Source: Archangium violaceum
GTDB taxonomy: Bacteria; Myxococcota; Myxococcia; Myxococcales; Myxococcaceae
Assembly (NCBI RefSeq): GCF_016859125.1
Contig: NZ_CP069338.1
Span: 10,419,501-10,483,500 of the forward strand
Length of the DNA: 64,000 nucleotides
Reading direction: 5' to 3'
The number at the start of each line of letters is the position of its first letter. Position 1 is the stretch's first letter. The translations under genes and the position numbers were made by a program. Shown in pieces: positions 35,493 to 44,875 of this stretch. The notes under the pieces are model-generated. The model worked only from the letters and a program-made list of their open reading frames with translations, searched no databases and was not told the DNA's origin.

Positions 35493-37139
35493 ATGGCGGG
35501 ACCCTTCCAGGAGCGGCTGGTCGTCTCACTCACCGTGACGATCGGCGGCACGGCGCACGCCATCCCTCCCGGCAACATCAAGTCCTTCTCGCTGGAGCTG
35601 CGCGGCTGGGGCCACGAGGGCCACGTCGAGTTCATCATCGCCGACAACCAGGGGCTCGGTGGGCAGCAGCAGGACACGCTCCTGGCCGACTTCCTGAAGC
35701 CGGATCTGGCCGAGGTGTCGCTCGAGTTGAAGTCCCTCCACACCGACCTTCCGGCGAAGCCGACCCCCACCTCGCTGACGGTGAAGGGCCTGGTACACGA
35801 CAAGACGCTCACCGAGCTCCGGGCCACGCCCGCGCAGGGAGATCCGATCCTCTACCGCCGCTATGGCGTCTCCTTCCGCGACGCCGCGCGCCTGCTCTGG
35901 TCGCAGCACTTCCCCTGCGTCCTCTACACGCAGAAGTCCTTCAAGGACGTGCTCGACGCGCACAAGGGAGACAAGATCTCCCTCACGTACGACTGGAGCG
36001 CCGTGCTGGACACCACCTGCCCGATGATCTTCCTCGGGTTGGATCCGGAGAAGGCGTCCAGCTTCTACGATCTCCTGCTCTGGTACGTGGACGGCCACAA
36101 CGGCGTGCTCGCCTATGACTACTCGACGCAGGGGTACGAGCTCTCCGCCACCAAGGACGGCACGGGCACGCCGCTGGAGCTGAAGCCCCAGGAGGTGGCC
36201 TCGCTGGAGGTCCGCTTCCCCGAGGTCATCCGCCACGACATGGCGGTGCTCAACGCCGTCGCCGAGGGCCCCCAGAACCAGGCCATCACCCAGACGAGCG
36301 CCGTCTCCGGTATCCGCCAGGACGTGCTGCTGCGCACCGCCATCGCGGACGAGGTGCAGGCGCGGGTGGACCTGGAGACGGCGCGGCTGAAGGTGCGCGG
36401 GCTGGAGCTGGAGCTGGAGTGGAACCGCTTCCCCGCGATCGCCTTCACCCCGGGCACGTTGGTGAAGCTGCCTTCCACCGCGGGGTGGAACGCCGCCGGA
36501 GTGCCCGCGAGCGAGACCTTCCGCGTCCGCCACATGCTCCTGCGGGGAGATGCCCTCCAGCCCGGTCCCGACGCGGAGCGCGACCAGCCAGACGCCGGCT
36601 TCCACTTCCAGATGCGCACCCGGCTGGAGCGCAAGGACGAGACCTGGGTCGAGCTGCCCGAGTACATCCCACCGCCCTACCCCCGCTACGTGGAGGGGCT
36701 CATCGTCAGCGAGGTGGGCGAGGACGCGGACGAGACGTGGCAGGCCTACACCGACGAGGCCACGTCGCTGGACGGCTACAAGGTGAAGATCCCTCTCTGG
36801 GAGGATCAGATCATCACCGCCCCCTTCAACCCCAACCTGCTGCCGGGCCACTACTACTTCCCGGCCTACAAGGGCGAGAAGGTGCTGGTGGGGCTCGACT
36901 TCCAGCGTGCGTGGATCAAACGCTTCCTCGACTGGCGCACCGGCGCCCGCATGCCCCAGGACGGCCAGGGCGTGCACCTGCTGATGGGCAAGACGACGCA
37001 GAGCAACACGTCGATGAAGCACTACTACGACGACGCCAGACCCGTGTTCCTGCTCAAGCGCACGAACGACAAGGACACCGGGACGCTCCGCATCCAGGAG
37101 GGCAACCTGTTCCTCCAGGTGAAGGAAGACGAGGGCTGA
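35493..37139 (+). CDS. vgrG: VgrG-type T6SS spike hub, lacking its own needle
   Basis: A 548-residue protein with a gp27-like hub. Visible are FSLELRGWGHEGHVEF, VKGLVHDKTL, YGVSFRDAARLLWSQHFP and LLWYVDGHNGVLAYDY, followed by an OB-like region with VKIPLWEDQIITAPFNP and YKGEKVLVGLDF. It ends at about GNLFLQVKEDEG without the beta-helical needle of classical VgrG. That needle appears to be the next gene. A short hairpin (37140-37159) follows the stop. It is paralogous to the VgrG at 47952-49883 (shared VLNA-x3-GP and DVLLRT motifs). Confidence 0.8.
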   Translation: MAGPFQERLVVSLTVTIGGTAHAIPPGNIKSFSLELRGWGHEGHVEFIIADNQGLGGQQQDTLLADFLKPDLAEVSLELKSLHTDLPAKPTPTSLTVKGLVHDKTLTELRATPAQGDPILYRRYGVSFRDAARLLWSQHFPCVLYTQKSFKDVLDAHKGDKISLTYDWSAVLDTTCPMIFLGLDPEKASSFYDLLLWYVDGHNGVLAYDYSTQGYELSATKDGTGTPLELKPQEVASLEVRFPEVIRHDMAVLNAVAEGPQNQAITQTSAVSGIRQDVLLRTAIADEVQARVDLETARLKVRGLELELEWNRFPAIAFTPGTLVKLPSTAGWNAAGVPASETFRVRHMLLRGDALQPGPDAERDQPDAGFHFQMRTRLERKDETWVELPEYIPPPYPRYVEGLIVSEVGEDADETWQAYTDEATSLDGYKVKIPLWEDQIITAPFNPNLLPGHYYFPAYKGEKVLVGLDFQRAWIKRFLDWRTGARMPQDGQGVHLLMGKTTQSNTSMKHYYDDARPVFLLKRTNDKDTGTLRIQEGNLFLQVKEDEG

Positions 37140-37200
37140 GAGCGGGAAACTTGCCGCTCCCCCGGGTGCGGGGTCTCATGCGCCACGAGGGCGAGCGTCC

Positions 37201-37797
37201 ATGGCCAAGCTGGTCTGCACCATCGAGATGGACAAGACGAATGGCATCACCGTGAAGGTAGAGGACCCTCAGGGTCAGATCACCCAGGTGATGACCATGG
37301 ACAGCCAGAGCATCACCATCAAGATGCAGAACCAGTCCAACACGAGCACCATCGTCCAGAAGGCCGACAGCATCACCGTCACCGTCCAGGACTTCACCGT
37401 CAACGCCGACACCATCACGCTGACGTCGACGAAGGACTCGAAGTGGACGAGCCAGCAGAAGCTGACGCTGGAGAGCACGCAGGACATGACCCTCACCTCC
37501 AGCGCGAAGCTCACCCAGAGCGCCACCCAGGACGCGAAGCTCTCCTCCACCGCCAACGTGAACGTGGAGGCCACCAGCAACATCACGCTCAAGGGCATGC
37601 AGGCCACCCTCCAGGCCACCGCGGGCGAGGCGAAGGTGGACGGCGTGATGCTCAAGCTGAACGGTCAGGCCCAGGCCGAGATGGCCGCTCCCCTGGCCAC
37701 GGTGTCCGCCCAGGGCAAGCTCAGCCTCGAGTCCACGGGCCTCGCGGACCTCAAGGGCACCATGACCAACGTCGGCGGTATCGTGAAGCTCGGGTGA
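37201..37797 (+). CDS. Beta-helical needle protein (VgrG gp5-C-like)
   Basis: A 198-residue protein made largely of short Thr/Ser/Ala-rich strands in register, such as SITVTVQDFTV, DTITLTSTKD and VNVEATSNITLKG. It ends in GKLSLESTGLADLKG and GGIVKLG. This is the make-up of the triple-stranded beta-helix at the tip of VgrG/gp5. With the upstream VgrG ending before that part, the two probably form one spike from two chains, which the DUF4280 protein would cap. Confidence 0.65.
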   Translation: MAKLVCTIEMDKTNGITVKVEDPQGQITQVMTMDSQSITIKMQNQSNTSTIVQKADSITVTVQDFTVNADTITLTSTKDSKWTSQQKLTLESTQDMTLTSSAKLTQSATQDAKLSSTANVNVEATSNITLKGMQATLQATAGEAKVDGVMLKLNGQAQAEMAAPLATVSAQGKLSLESTGLADLKGTMTNVGGIVKLG

Positions 37798-37807
37798 GGG
37801 ACCGGTG

Positions 37808-39454
37808 ATGGACTCCACGGACCAGCTCTACCAGGACTTCCTCACGGAGATGGACTCGCTCGAGCGCTTCCGCCAGCGCTACCAGCGCAACCATCCCTCC
37901 GTCCCCATCGACCGGGATGATCCGGACGTGCGCCGGCTCATGGAGTCGATGGCCTTCTTCTCGGTGCAGACGCGGCAGGCCACGCTGCACAACCTGCGCT
38001 CCACCTGGCTGCGCCTCTTCTCCAGCTTCTTCGACTTCCTGCTGGAGCCGCTCCCCGCCGCGGCGATGGTGCAGGCGGTGCCCACGGAGAAGATGGTCGA
38101 GGCGGTGGTGCTCCCCCGCGGCACCGAGCTGCGGCTGACGCCCACCGATGGCGTGGCCGGCTCCTTCCGCCTCCAGCGCGACCTCCACATCCTGCCCATC
38201 TTCCTGGAGGACTCGAGTGTGGTGCGGCTGGCCAATGGCGGCCACCGCCTCATCCTGCGCTTCGCCTCGGCCCACCCTCGCAAGGATCCGGTGGGCCTGT
38301 TCAGCCTCCACGTCCGCCACCTGGACGACTACCGCTCCTCCCTGGCCGTGTACCACGCGCTGAGCAAGCACCTGGAGCAGGTGTCGGTGGTCTACGATCA
38401 GACGGCCGACGAGCGCACCGTCGGCACCCGTTGCGAGCACACCTTCGGCCGCGACCGGCCCGCCCCCGAGGATGGCACCGAGTACGCGCACCCCGTGCAG
38501 CGCGTGCGCGCCTTCTTCCAGATGCCCGAGCAGGGGCTCTTCCTCCACGTGCAGGTGGCCCCCACCCGCCAGGCCTGGACGCGCTTCTCCCTCTGCCTGG
38601 ATTTGAAGAAGGAGTGGACGGTGGGCCGCTCGCCCCACCCGGACATCCTCCATCCCTGCGTCGTGCCGGTGGTGAACCTCAAGGCCGAGCCCGCGCAGCC
38701 CCTCACCGTCGACGGCACCCGCTCCGAGTTCCCCATCCTCGGGCTGAGCGCCGGGCGCGACTTCCGCCTGCAGTCGGTGACCGGCGTCTATCAACTCACC
38801 CAGACGGGGCGAGAGCCCCTGCGTCCGGCCTACCTCCCGGGAGACGGACCGAGCTACGAGATCGACGAGGAGCTCGCCGAGGATCTCAGCCCGCGCCAAC
38901 GCCTGCTGGTGCGCATGCCGGAGGCCTTCGACGAGCCGCGCAAGGTGCTGGTGGAGGCGCTCTGGTACCAGCCACGCTTCGCCTCGCAGGCCAGCGGTCG
39001 CATCGAGGTGAGCACGCCGAGCCGTCACGTGGAGGGCCTGCGCTGGCAGATGGTGGGCGGTCTCCAGCCCCACCGGGACAGCCCGCTGCGCAACGACGTG
39101 GCGGCCCTCACCCAGGTGCTGTCCTGGAAGGTCAAGTCGACGCTCGAGCGCAACGAGCTCATCGCCCTGCTCTCCTACCTCGGCACGCCCGTGGAGGGCC
39201 CGTTCCGCGCCATCATCCCGTGGATCCGCAAGACGAAGGTGTCCGTCCTTCCGGATGGCGCGCTGCGCGGCACGGGCCTGCGGCACCTGTACGAAATGCA
39301 GCTCGAGCCCTTCGACTCCAGCGCCGAGCCCCTGGTGGTCTGCCTCCTCGAGCAGGTGAAGGAACTGCTCGATGCCTGGAATGGCGAGGCGACAGTGGAG
39401 CTCAGGCCGTCCATGGCGGGCGGTGGCCCCATCTCCCCGCGGGTCTCCCCATGA
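37808..39454 (+). CDS. tssF: TssF, T6SS baseplate wedge protein
   Basis: A 549-residue protein with the TssF N-terminus YQDFLTEMDSLERFRQRY and DPDVRRLMESMAFFSVQTRQ. Further TssF features are LPRGTELRLTP, RTVGTRCEHTFGR and the C-terminal LRNDVAALTQVLSWKVKST in part. TssF binds two copies around TssG in the wedge. ATG 37808 is preferred; GTG 37805 is in the same frame. The stop overlaps the tssL start by four bases. Confidence 0.88.
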   Translation: MDSTDQLYQDFLTEMDSLERFRQRYQRNHPSVPIDRDDPDVRRLMESMAFFSVQTRQATLHNLRSTWLRLFSSFFDFLLEPLPAAAMVQAVPTEKMVEAVVLPRGTELRLTPTDGVAGSFRLQRDLHILPIFLEDSSVVRLANGGHRLILRFASAHPRKDPVGLFSLHVRHLDDYRSSLAVYHALSKHLEQVSVVYDQTADERTVGTRCEHTFGRDRPAPEDGTEYAHPVQRVRAFFQMPEQGLFLHVQVAPTRQAWTRFSLCLDLKKEWTVGRSPHPDILHPCVVPVVNLKAEPAQPLTVDGTRSEFPILGLSAGRDFRLQSVTGVYQLTQTGREPLRPAYLPGDGPSYEIDEELAEDLSPRQRLLVRMPEAFDEPRKVLVEALWYQPRFASQASGRIEVSTPSRHVEGLRWQMVGGLQPHRDSPLRNDVAALTQVLSWKVKSTLERNELIALLSYLGTPVEGPFRAIIPWIRKTKVSVLPDGALRGTGLRHLYEMQLEPFDSSAEPLVVCLLEQVKELLDAWNGEATVELRPSMAGGGPISPRVSP

Positions 39455-40095
39455 AGCTCGAACACTGGCAGATCCTCTTCAAGGCCTACCGTCAGGTGAT
39501 CACCCTGCTCGACCAGTGGCTGCCGACCGAGTCGGCCCGGGGCAAGGAGCGCGCGATGGCGCACGTGGGCCGCGTGGGGTTGAACCAACTCCAGCAGCAG
39601 CTCCTGGAGACGGTGTTGTCCCTTCAGTCCGGGCTGGGCACCGTCTACGACGCCGAGGAGATCGACGAGGCGGTCCGCCCCTTCATCTACCTGGTGGATG
39701 AAATGGTGCTCCGGCGGCTCTCCGAGGACGAGCAACCGGACTGGCCGCTGTTGCAGTACCAGTGCTTCGGCGAGGACTCGGGAGGAGACCTCTTCTACGA
39801 TCTCGCCGACCGGAAGCTGCACCGGCCGGGGCCCTCGACGATCGTCTTCGAGATGCTCCACTTCTGCCTGGCCGCCGGGTTCGTCGGCCGCTACGTGGGC
39901 AACGTGGCCAGGCTGCGCGAGTACAAGGAAAAGCTCGCGGCCTGCATCCCCAAGCCGGAGACCCTGGCGGCGCCCCCGCCTCCCCCTTCCTCAGAGCCTC
40001 CCCTCCTCTACGAGTTCCCCCTCCGTTATTACATCGGGACCGCGATTCTCGTCGTGGCGGTACCGGTGGGACTGTGGTTGCTCTCTCGCTACTGA
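39451..40095 (+). CDS. tssL: TssL (DotU/IcmH), inner-membrane protein
   Basis: A 214-residue protein with the DotU helical bundle (WQILFKAYRQVITLL, EIDEAVRPFIYLVDEMVLR, YQCFGEDSGGDLFYD, CLAAGFVGRY). A Pro-rich linker (about 172-183) leads to a C-terminal membrane helix IGTAILVVAVPVGLWLL. It has no peptidoglycan-binding extension. ATGA overlap with tssF indicates coupling. It forms the inner-membrane complex with TssM. Confidence 0.9.
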   Translation: MKLEHWQILFKAYRQVITLLDQWLPTESARGKERAMAHVGRVGLNQLQQQLLETVLSLQSGLGTVYDAEEIDEAVRPFIYLVDEMVLRRLSEDEQPDWPLLQYQCFGEDSGGDLFYDLADRKLHRPGPSTIVFEMLHFCLAAGFVGRYVGNVARLREYKEKLAACIPKPETLAAPPPPPSSEPPLLYEFPLRYYIGTAILVVAVPVGLWLLSRY

Positions 40096-40116
40096 GGGAG
40101 GGCGGGCGCCCGTCAT

Positions 40117-40143
40117 GGGATGAAGGGCCGGTTTCTTCATCCC
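40117..40143 (+). other. Hairpin between tssL and the tssM block
   Basis: GGGATGAA (40117-40124) and TTCATCCC (40136-40143) form a perfect 8-bp stem; an alternative GGCCGG/CCGGCC stem overlaps it. No T-tract follows, so it may be an RNA-processing or stability element instead of a terminator. Confidence 0.35.
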
Positions 40144-40189
40144 GGCCATCCCGGTGGTACTCTGACGGACGTTCAACAAAGGCGAGGGG

Positions 40190-40555
40190 ATGAAGGAGCC
40201 GACCGTTACCGCTGAAGACGGCCGCGCTCCCCGGGTCACGCAAGCGAACCGGGGGGGAGCGGGTTCACGCCGCACCCGTCCGGCGGGTGCCGCCGCGCCC
40301 GTGACGGCCGCGACGCTGTTCGCGCGTCTGGAGAAGCGGATCGACTCCGAGCTCGGCTCACTGCGCGCGGGCGTGGAGCCGCTCCTGGGCGAGGTGCGTC
40401 AGGCCCTCGAGGCGCTCTACCCCGGACCGGAGGGAACCCTCCTGCCACCCAAGGAGCAGCAGGCGCGGCGCGAGAAGCTGGCCGGGACCCTGGACCAGCT
40501 GGAGGACATCCTCGAGGCCCTCCAGCTCGCCGCGCGGACTCGAAGGGGGGCGTGA
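40190..40555 (+). CDS. Small helical protein of the T6SS cluster
   Basis: A 121-residue protein with a basic, Ala/Gly-rich N-terminus (1-38) followed by a predicted coiled coil (about 40-118; LFARLEKRIDSELGSLRAG and LAGTLDQLEDILEALQLA). There is no signal peptide or membrane helix. ATG 40190 follows GGCGAGGGG. It lies three bases before tssM, so translation is probably coupled. No known Tss family is recognised; it may be a clade-specific cytoplasmic partner of the TssL-TssM complex. Confidence 0.6.
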   Translation: MKEPTVTAEDGRAPRVTQANRGGAGSRRTRPAGAAAPVTAATLFARLEKRIDSELGSLRAGVEPLLGEVRQALEALYPGPEGTLLPPKEQQARREKLAGTLDQLEDILEALQLAARTRRGA

Positions 40556-40558
40556 CGC

Positions 40559-43500
40559 GTGGAGACGCTCGGCAAGGTCTGGGCCGTGGTGAGTCCCCAC
40601 CTGGTATGGGTGCTGCTGGTGCTGCTCGTCGTGGGCCTCGGCGTGGCGCTCTTCTGGTGGTGGCGCAAGCGGCGGATGAGCGCCCCGGCCGTCGGCGAGC
40701 CCAGGCCCATGCAGGCCAACCAGCTGTTGAAGATCCGCGAGCGCTTCCTCAACGGGCTGCCGTGGCTCAACCGCGCCGCCATCCGGGATCTGCCCCACGT
40801 GGTGGTGCTCGGGCCCGCGGGCTGCGGCAAGACGAAGCTCATCGGGCTCGACGTGGACTGGGAGCGGCAGGCCCGCCAGTTCCTCCCCAGCTACACCAGT
40901 GATCCGCTGCTGCAGATCTACCTCGGCCCGGACAGCGTGGTGCAGGAGCTCTCCGCGCCGCTGCTCGAGGACGACTCGCCCCAGGCCCGCACGGCCCTGC
41001 GGCGGCTGTGGAAGTCCAGCTTCAGCCGCCAGCAGCGCGGCGTGACCATCATCGCGCTCGACGTGCGCTGGCTCGCGGACACCGCGCCCGACGAGGTGCG
41101 GCGCACCGCCCAGCTGCTGCGCGGAAAGCTCAACCTCATCTCCGAGATGAGCCGGGGCCCGGTGGAGGCGCGCGTCTGCCTGACGAACATGGACGCGCTG
41201 GAGGGCTACTCCGACTTCGCGCAGCTCCTGCACAAGCACGGGGTGCCGCTCTCCTTCGAGATCCCCAGGCGCGGCGAGGAGGGGAAGCTGGCCACGCTCC
41301 TGGAGGCGCAGGAGCAATACCTCGCCCTGGGGCTGACCTCGCTCCCGGTGGACGCCTTCGAGCGCCTGGAGCGCTTCTACTCCACGGGAGGCCGCTCCTT
41401 CTCGGCGCTCGCCCGCTTCGTCACCGCGCTGCTGGAGGGAAACACCCTCTCCTTCAAGCCCAGCCTCTCGCGGGTGTACCTCTCCTCCCCCTCTCCCGAG
41501 GCTCGTGCGAGTGGGGTGCTCTCCGTCACCACCGAGGAGACCAGCTCCCAGGCCCTGCGCGCACGCTACCTGAGGACCCACCTGCGGCGCTGCGCGTTGA
41601 TCGCCGCCGTGTGCACCCTGCCCGTGGTGGCCGCGTACGGCCATTACTACCTGCTGCTGAAAGAGACGCAGCAGCTGATGAAGAGCTTCCAGCAGACGGC
41701 CGAACGGCTGCACGATCAGAAGCTGGAGAGTGTCGGCACCCTGGTCGAGGAGAAGGTGGACAAGGCGGGCGAGTCGCTCGACGAGCTGTGGCACGCCGAG
41801 CGCTACTGGCCGCCGCTGAAGAAGAGCTTCCCCAAGCAGAAGAACGAGCTGCGCCAGCAGCTGGCCACGGCCATCCGCGAAGCGCACATCCGGCCCGCCC
41901 TCGCTCGCTGCCATGAGAAGCTCGATGAGTGTCGCCCGGAGCAGGTGGTCTATCTGCTGGCGGTGCTCCATTCCTCGGAAAAGCAGGAGCTCGGCAAGTT
42001 CATCCTCTCCGGGCTCCGCAACCGGCACAAGTGGCGGTGGAACTCGGATGACGAGGAGGAGCTGTCGACCAGTTCCAGCCACGATTCGCGGCCCACCTGG
42101 GTGAAGTCCCTCAAGCTGAACGAGGCCATTGTCGGCGACTACGTCGAAACCAGCGATAGCCCCTGGGAAACGCCGCCCTCGGGTGCGAACTGGGCCCGCT
42201 GGCCCTTCAAGGATGAGCTGACACGCGAAAATCAGCTCAAGCCCTGGCAGCTCCATCTCGAGCGCCTATCCAATCTCCTGCAGGGCAACCGCGTGCAGGA
42301 ACTGCTGAACGCCGGGCCCCAGGCCCTGACCGAGGAGCTGAACACGCTGAGCGAGGAGCGCGCCAGGCTACAGGCCTGGCTCGACGACAGCGTTCTGTTC
42401 GCGGATCTGCCCCGCGTGCTGGATCTGCTCAACGACTCCCGGGCCGGCGCAAACGTGGGTCAGTTCGCGGGCATCAAGTCCACCATCCGGACCCTCGACT
42501 GGCTGAACGACGAAGAGAACCGCGAGCAGCTCTCGTCGGTGCTGCGCATGGAGCAGGAGGCGTTCGACGGCTTCAAGGCGGTGGAGAGGATGACCGCGGC
42601 CGAGCTGCTCACCCGGGACGGGCTGTGGGAGCCGCGCGGTGGCAGTGGCCCCTTCAAGGTCACCGTGCTCCAGGAGTCGTTCACGTTCCGCCCCCGGGAG
42701 CACTCGCTCGAGCTGTTGCGCATGCTCATCCGCCATTACGAGACGACCGGCCGCATGCCCTTCCGTGGCGTGGGCCCGCACACCTCCAGCCTGTCCCTGT
42801 ATGGCGCGGTGGCGGACGCCTCGGGGAACCACCTGCCGGAGGCTACGGGTGCCGAGGCGGGTGACGCCTCGGATGTCCTCTCCGTGCTGGACCGGCTGCA
42901 GTTCGACACGAAGATCAAGCCGCTGGTGGACGAGTTCACCCAGCGGCTGAAGAACGCGCAACTCTCGCCGGAGGAGGCCGCGGCCCGCCAGGAGTACGTG
43001 CGCAGGCGGATGGACCAGTTCTCCCAGGCCTACCGCGAGGGCCTCTTCATGAGCGTGCGCGACTACCGCTTCTTCGCGGCCTCCCGCACCACGCTGACCA
43101 AGGAGCTGTCGGAGCTCACCCAGCCCTCCTCCAAGCTGGTGGACATGCTGCGCGACGTGGCCAACCGGGCCAACCTGGAGCCGCTGGACGGGCCCTATTA
43201 CGAGCCGCTGCGCAATGCCGTGGCGCCCTTCAAGCCCGTCATCCAGCTGATGGTGCAGGACAAGAACGGCAACTACACCGCCATGGATCCCTACCGGGCG
43301 CTGGTGGCGCAGTTGCATGACGAACTCAACGCCGTGACAAAGGCCGGCGGCGACAAGGGCAAGGCGGCCAAGGGAAGCAAGCCCTCCGCGGACAAGGCCG
43401 CCGCGGGCGAGGAAGCCTCGGACGACAGCGAGGCCGACGGCCCCGCCCAGCTCACGGACATGCTCACGCCGCTGGGGCAGGTGGGGCTCTCGATGATGCT

Positions 43501-44347
43501 GGAGGAAGAGGGCTCGTACCTGCGCAAGGTGGACGCCTGGCTGGACCAGCAGGGCCTCATCGGCGAGCTGCGGGAGCCCTTCCGCCTGCCCTTCCTGGCG
43601 GCGAAGGAACTGGGACGCGCGGAGCTGGAGCGGGTGCTGGCCCGGCAGTGGAACGAGGCGGCCTCTCGCATGCTCCTGCCGCTGCTCGAGCGCTACCCGT
43701 TCAACCCGAACGCGACCGAGGAGGTGGACCCCGCCGATCTGGAGATGTTGCGCCGCAAGGACGGCGACTTCTGGCAGCTCGTGGAGCGGGTGTTCTCGCC
43801 GGTGTGCGTGGAGCGCGGCACGGAGTGGGCGCTGCGCAGTCCGCTGCGAGGGGGCAGGCTGGTGCTGCCGTCGCGGGTGCTGCCCACGCTCAGCCGGCTG
43901 GCGAAGATGTCGAAGACGCTGTGGGACGACAAGGGGCAGCCCCGGCCGTTGATGCTGCAGATGATGCCGCTGCCCCTGCCCGCTCCGCCGGATCCCGGGA
44001 GCTTCGTCACCATGGCGTCGCTCAAGTGCGGGAAGACGGCCGCGTTCGGCTACAACCAGAGCCCCGCCTGGCAGGAGTTCCCGGTGGAGTGGTGGGACCA
44101 GCAGACGGCCTCGCTCGTGCTGGAGGTGCGCTCGCCCAAGCGCGAGGCCAAGCAGTACCACTGGCTGGAGAAGGCCCGCTCGTCCTGGAGCTGCTTCCGC
44201 CTGCTGGAGTCCTCCACCCTCACCACCGATCAGCACCGGATGTGGCGTCTGAACAACCGCGGCGACGAGGCCTCCAAGCGCGTGCTGGAGATCAGCTTCG
44301 GCGTGAAAGGTGAGCCCTGGGCACCGTTCCGAGAGGTGCCGAGATGA
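40559..44347 (+). CDS. tssM: TssM (IcmF), inner-membrane core protein
   Basis: This 1262-residue protein is within the usual TssM range. It has one membrane helix near residues 16-36, a cytoplasmic GTPase-like domain with an intact Walker A GPAGCGKT (85-92), another membrane helix near 344-366 and a large periplasmic part. That part has an acidic/Ala-Lys spacer near 930-960. The C-terminal beta domain would contact TssJ. Start is GTG 40559. The stop overlaps the tssJ start by four bases. Confidence 0.9.
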   Translation: METLGKVWAVVSPHLVWVLLVLLVVGLGVALFWWWRKRRMSAPAVGEPRPMQANQLLKIRERFLNGLPWLNRAAIRDLPHVVVLGPAGCGKTKLIGLDVDWERQARQFLPSYTSDPLLQIYLGPDSVVQELSAPLLEDDSPQARTALRRLWKSSFSRQQRGVTIIALDVRWLADTAPDEVRRTAQLLRGKLNLISEMSRGPVEARVCLTNMDALEGYSDFAQLLHKHGVPLSFEIPRRGEEGKLATLLEAQEQYLALGLTSLPVDAFERLERFYSTGGRSFSALARFVTALLEGNTLSFKPSLSRVYLSSPSPEARASGVLSVTTEETSSQALRARYLRTHLRRCALIAAVCTLPVVAAYGHYYLLLKETQQLMKSFQQTAERLHDQKLESVGTLVEEKVDKAGESLDELWHAERYWPPLKKSFPKQKNELRQQLATAIREAHIRPALARCHEKLDECRPEQVVYLLAVLHSSEKQELGKFILSGLRNRHKWRWNSDDEEELSTSSSHDSRPTWVKSLKLNEAIVGDYVETSDSPWETPPSGANWARWPFKDELTRENQLKPWQLHLERLSNLLQGNRVQELLNAGPQALTEELNTLSEERARLQAWLDDSVLFADLPRVLDLLNDSRAGANVGQFAGIKSTIRTLDWLNDEENREQLSSVLRMEQEAFDGFKAVERMTAAELLTRDGLWEPRGGSGPFKVTVLQESFTFRPREHSLELLRMLIRHYETTGRMPFRGVGPHTSSLSLYGAVADASGNHLPEATGAEAGDASDVLSVLDRLQFDTKIKPLVDEFTQRLKNAQLSPEEAAARQEYVRRRMDQFSQAYREGLFMSVRDYRFFAASRTTLTKELSELTQPSSKLVDMLRDVANRANLEPLDGPYYEPLRNAVAPFKPVIQLMVQDKNGNYTAMDPYRALVAQLHDELNAVTKAGGDKGKAAKGSKPSADKAAAGEEASDDSEADGPAQLTDMLTPLGQVGLSMMLEEEGSYLRKVDAWLDQQGLIGELREPFRLPFLAAKELGRAELERVLARQWNEAASRMLLPLLERYPFNPNATEEVDPADLEMLRRKDGDFWQLVERVFSPVCVERGTEWALRSPLRGGRLVLPSRVLPTLSRLAKMSKTLWDDKGQPRPLMLQMMPLPLPAPPDPGSFVTMASLKCGKTAAFGYNQSPAWQEFPVEWWDQQTASLVLEVRSPKREAKQYHWLEKARSSWSCFRLLESSTLTTDQHRMWRLNNRGDEASKRVLEISFGVKGEPWAPFREVPR

Positions 44348-44856
44348 ACCGCACGCGCCTTGGGCCCGCTCCGCTGGTGGCGCTCGCCGCGCTGCTGCTG
44401 GGCGGATGCCTGCCCGGCCACGTCACCTTGAGCATCAAGTCCCCGCCCGGCACCAACCACGGGCGCCCGCTCTACATGATCGTCCGCACGGTGGATCCCA
44501 AGCAGTACTCCACCGAGTCGTACAACGACGTGGCCGCCAAGGTCATCTCCCCGGACGAGTCGGTGCTGCAGGCGGATGTCATCTATCCCGGCACCTTCCA
44601 GAACATCAAGGTGAAGGTGCCCAAGGCGGCGTCGGTGGCGGTCTCCTTCCTCTTCACCGCTCCGAATGGCTCATGGCAGATGTTGCTCAATGAGCCGCTG
44701 CCATCCTCGGTCGACATCGAGCTGATGGAAGGCCGCATCCAGACGGACATGTCGCCAGGACTCCCCTCCGGAGCCGAGGCCAAACCGCCCGAGGCGCCCA
44801 AGATGGAAGCGCCGAAGGTGGAGGCCCCGAAGGCGCCCGGAGCCGACAAGAAATAG
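44344..44856 (+). CDS. tssJ: TssJ-like outer-membrane lipoprotein
   Basis: A 170-residue lipoprotein (lipobox LLGGC, about 18-22) with a transthyretin-like strand pattern: VTLSIKSPPGTNHGRPL, YMIVRTVDPKQYSTESYNDV and IYPGTFQNIKVKVP. This is the TssJ layout. The C-terminal 40 residues are Pro/Glu/Lys-rich repeats of the EAPK type. It is the last gene of the plus-strand T6SS run and its ATGA overlaps the tssM stop. Confidence 0.8.
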   Translation: MNRTRLGPAPLVALAALLLGGCLPGHVTLSIKSPPGTNHGRPLYMIVRTVDPKQYSTESYNDVAAKVISPDESVLQADVIYPGTFQNIKVKVPKAASVAVSFLFTAPNGSWQMLLNEPLPSSVDIELMEGRIQTDMSPGLPSGAEAKPPEAPKMEAPKVEAPKAPGADKK

Positions 44857-44875
44857 CGGAACGTCCGCGAAGTCT

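Noticed and set aside
40117-40143. Hairpin as a transcription terminator inside the T6SS cluster
   Set aside because: No T-tract follows the stem, and downstream tssM and tssJ genes must be expressed.
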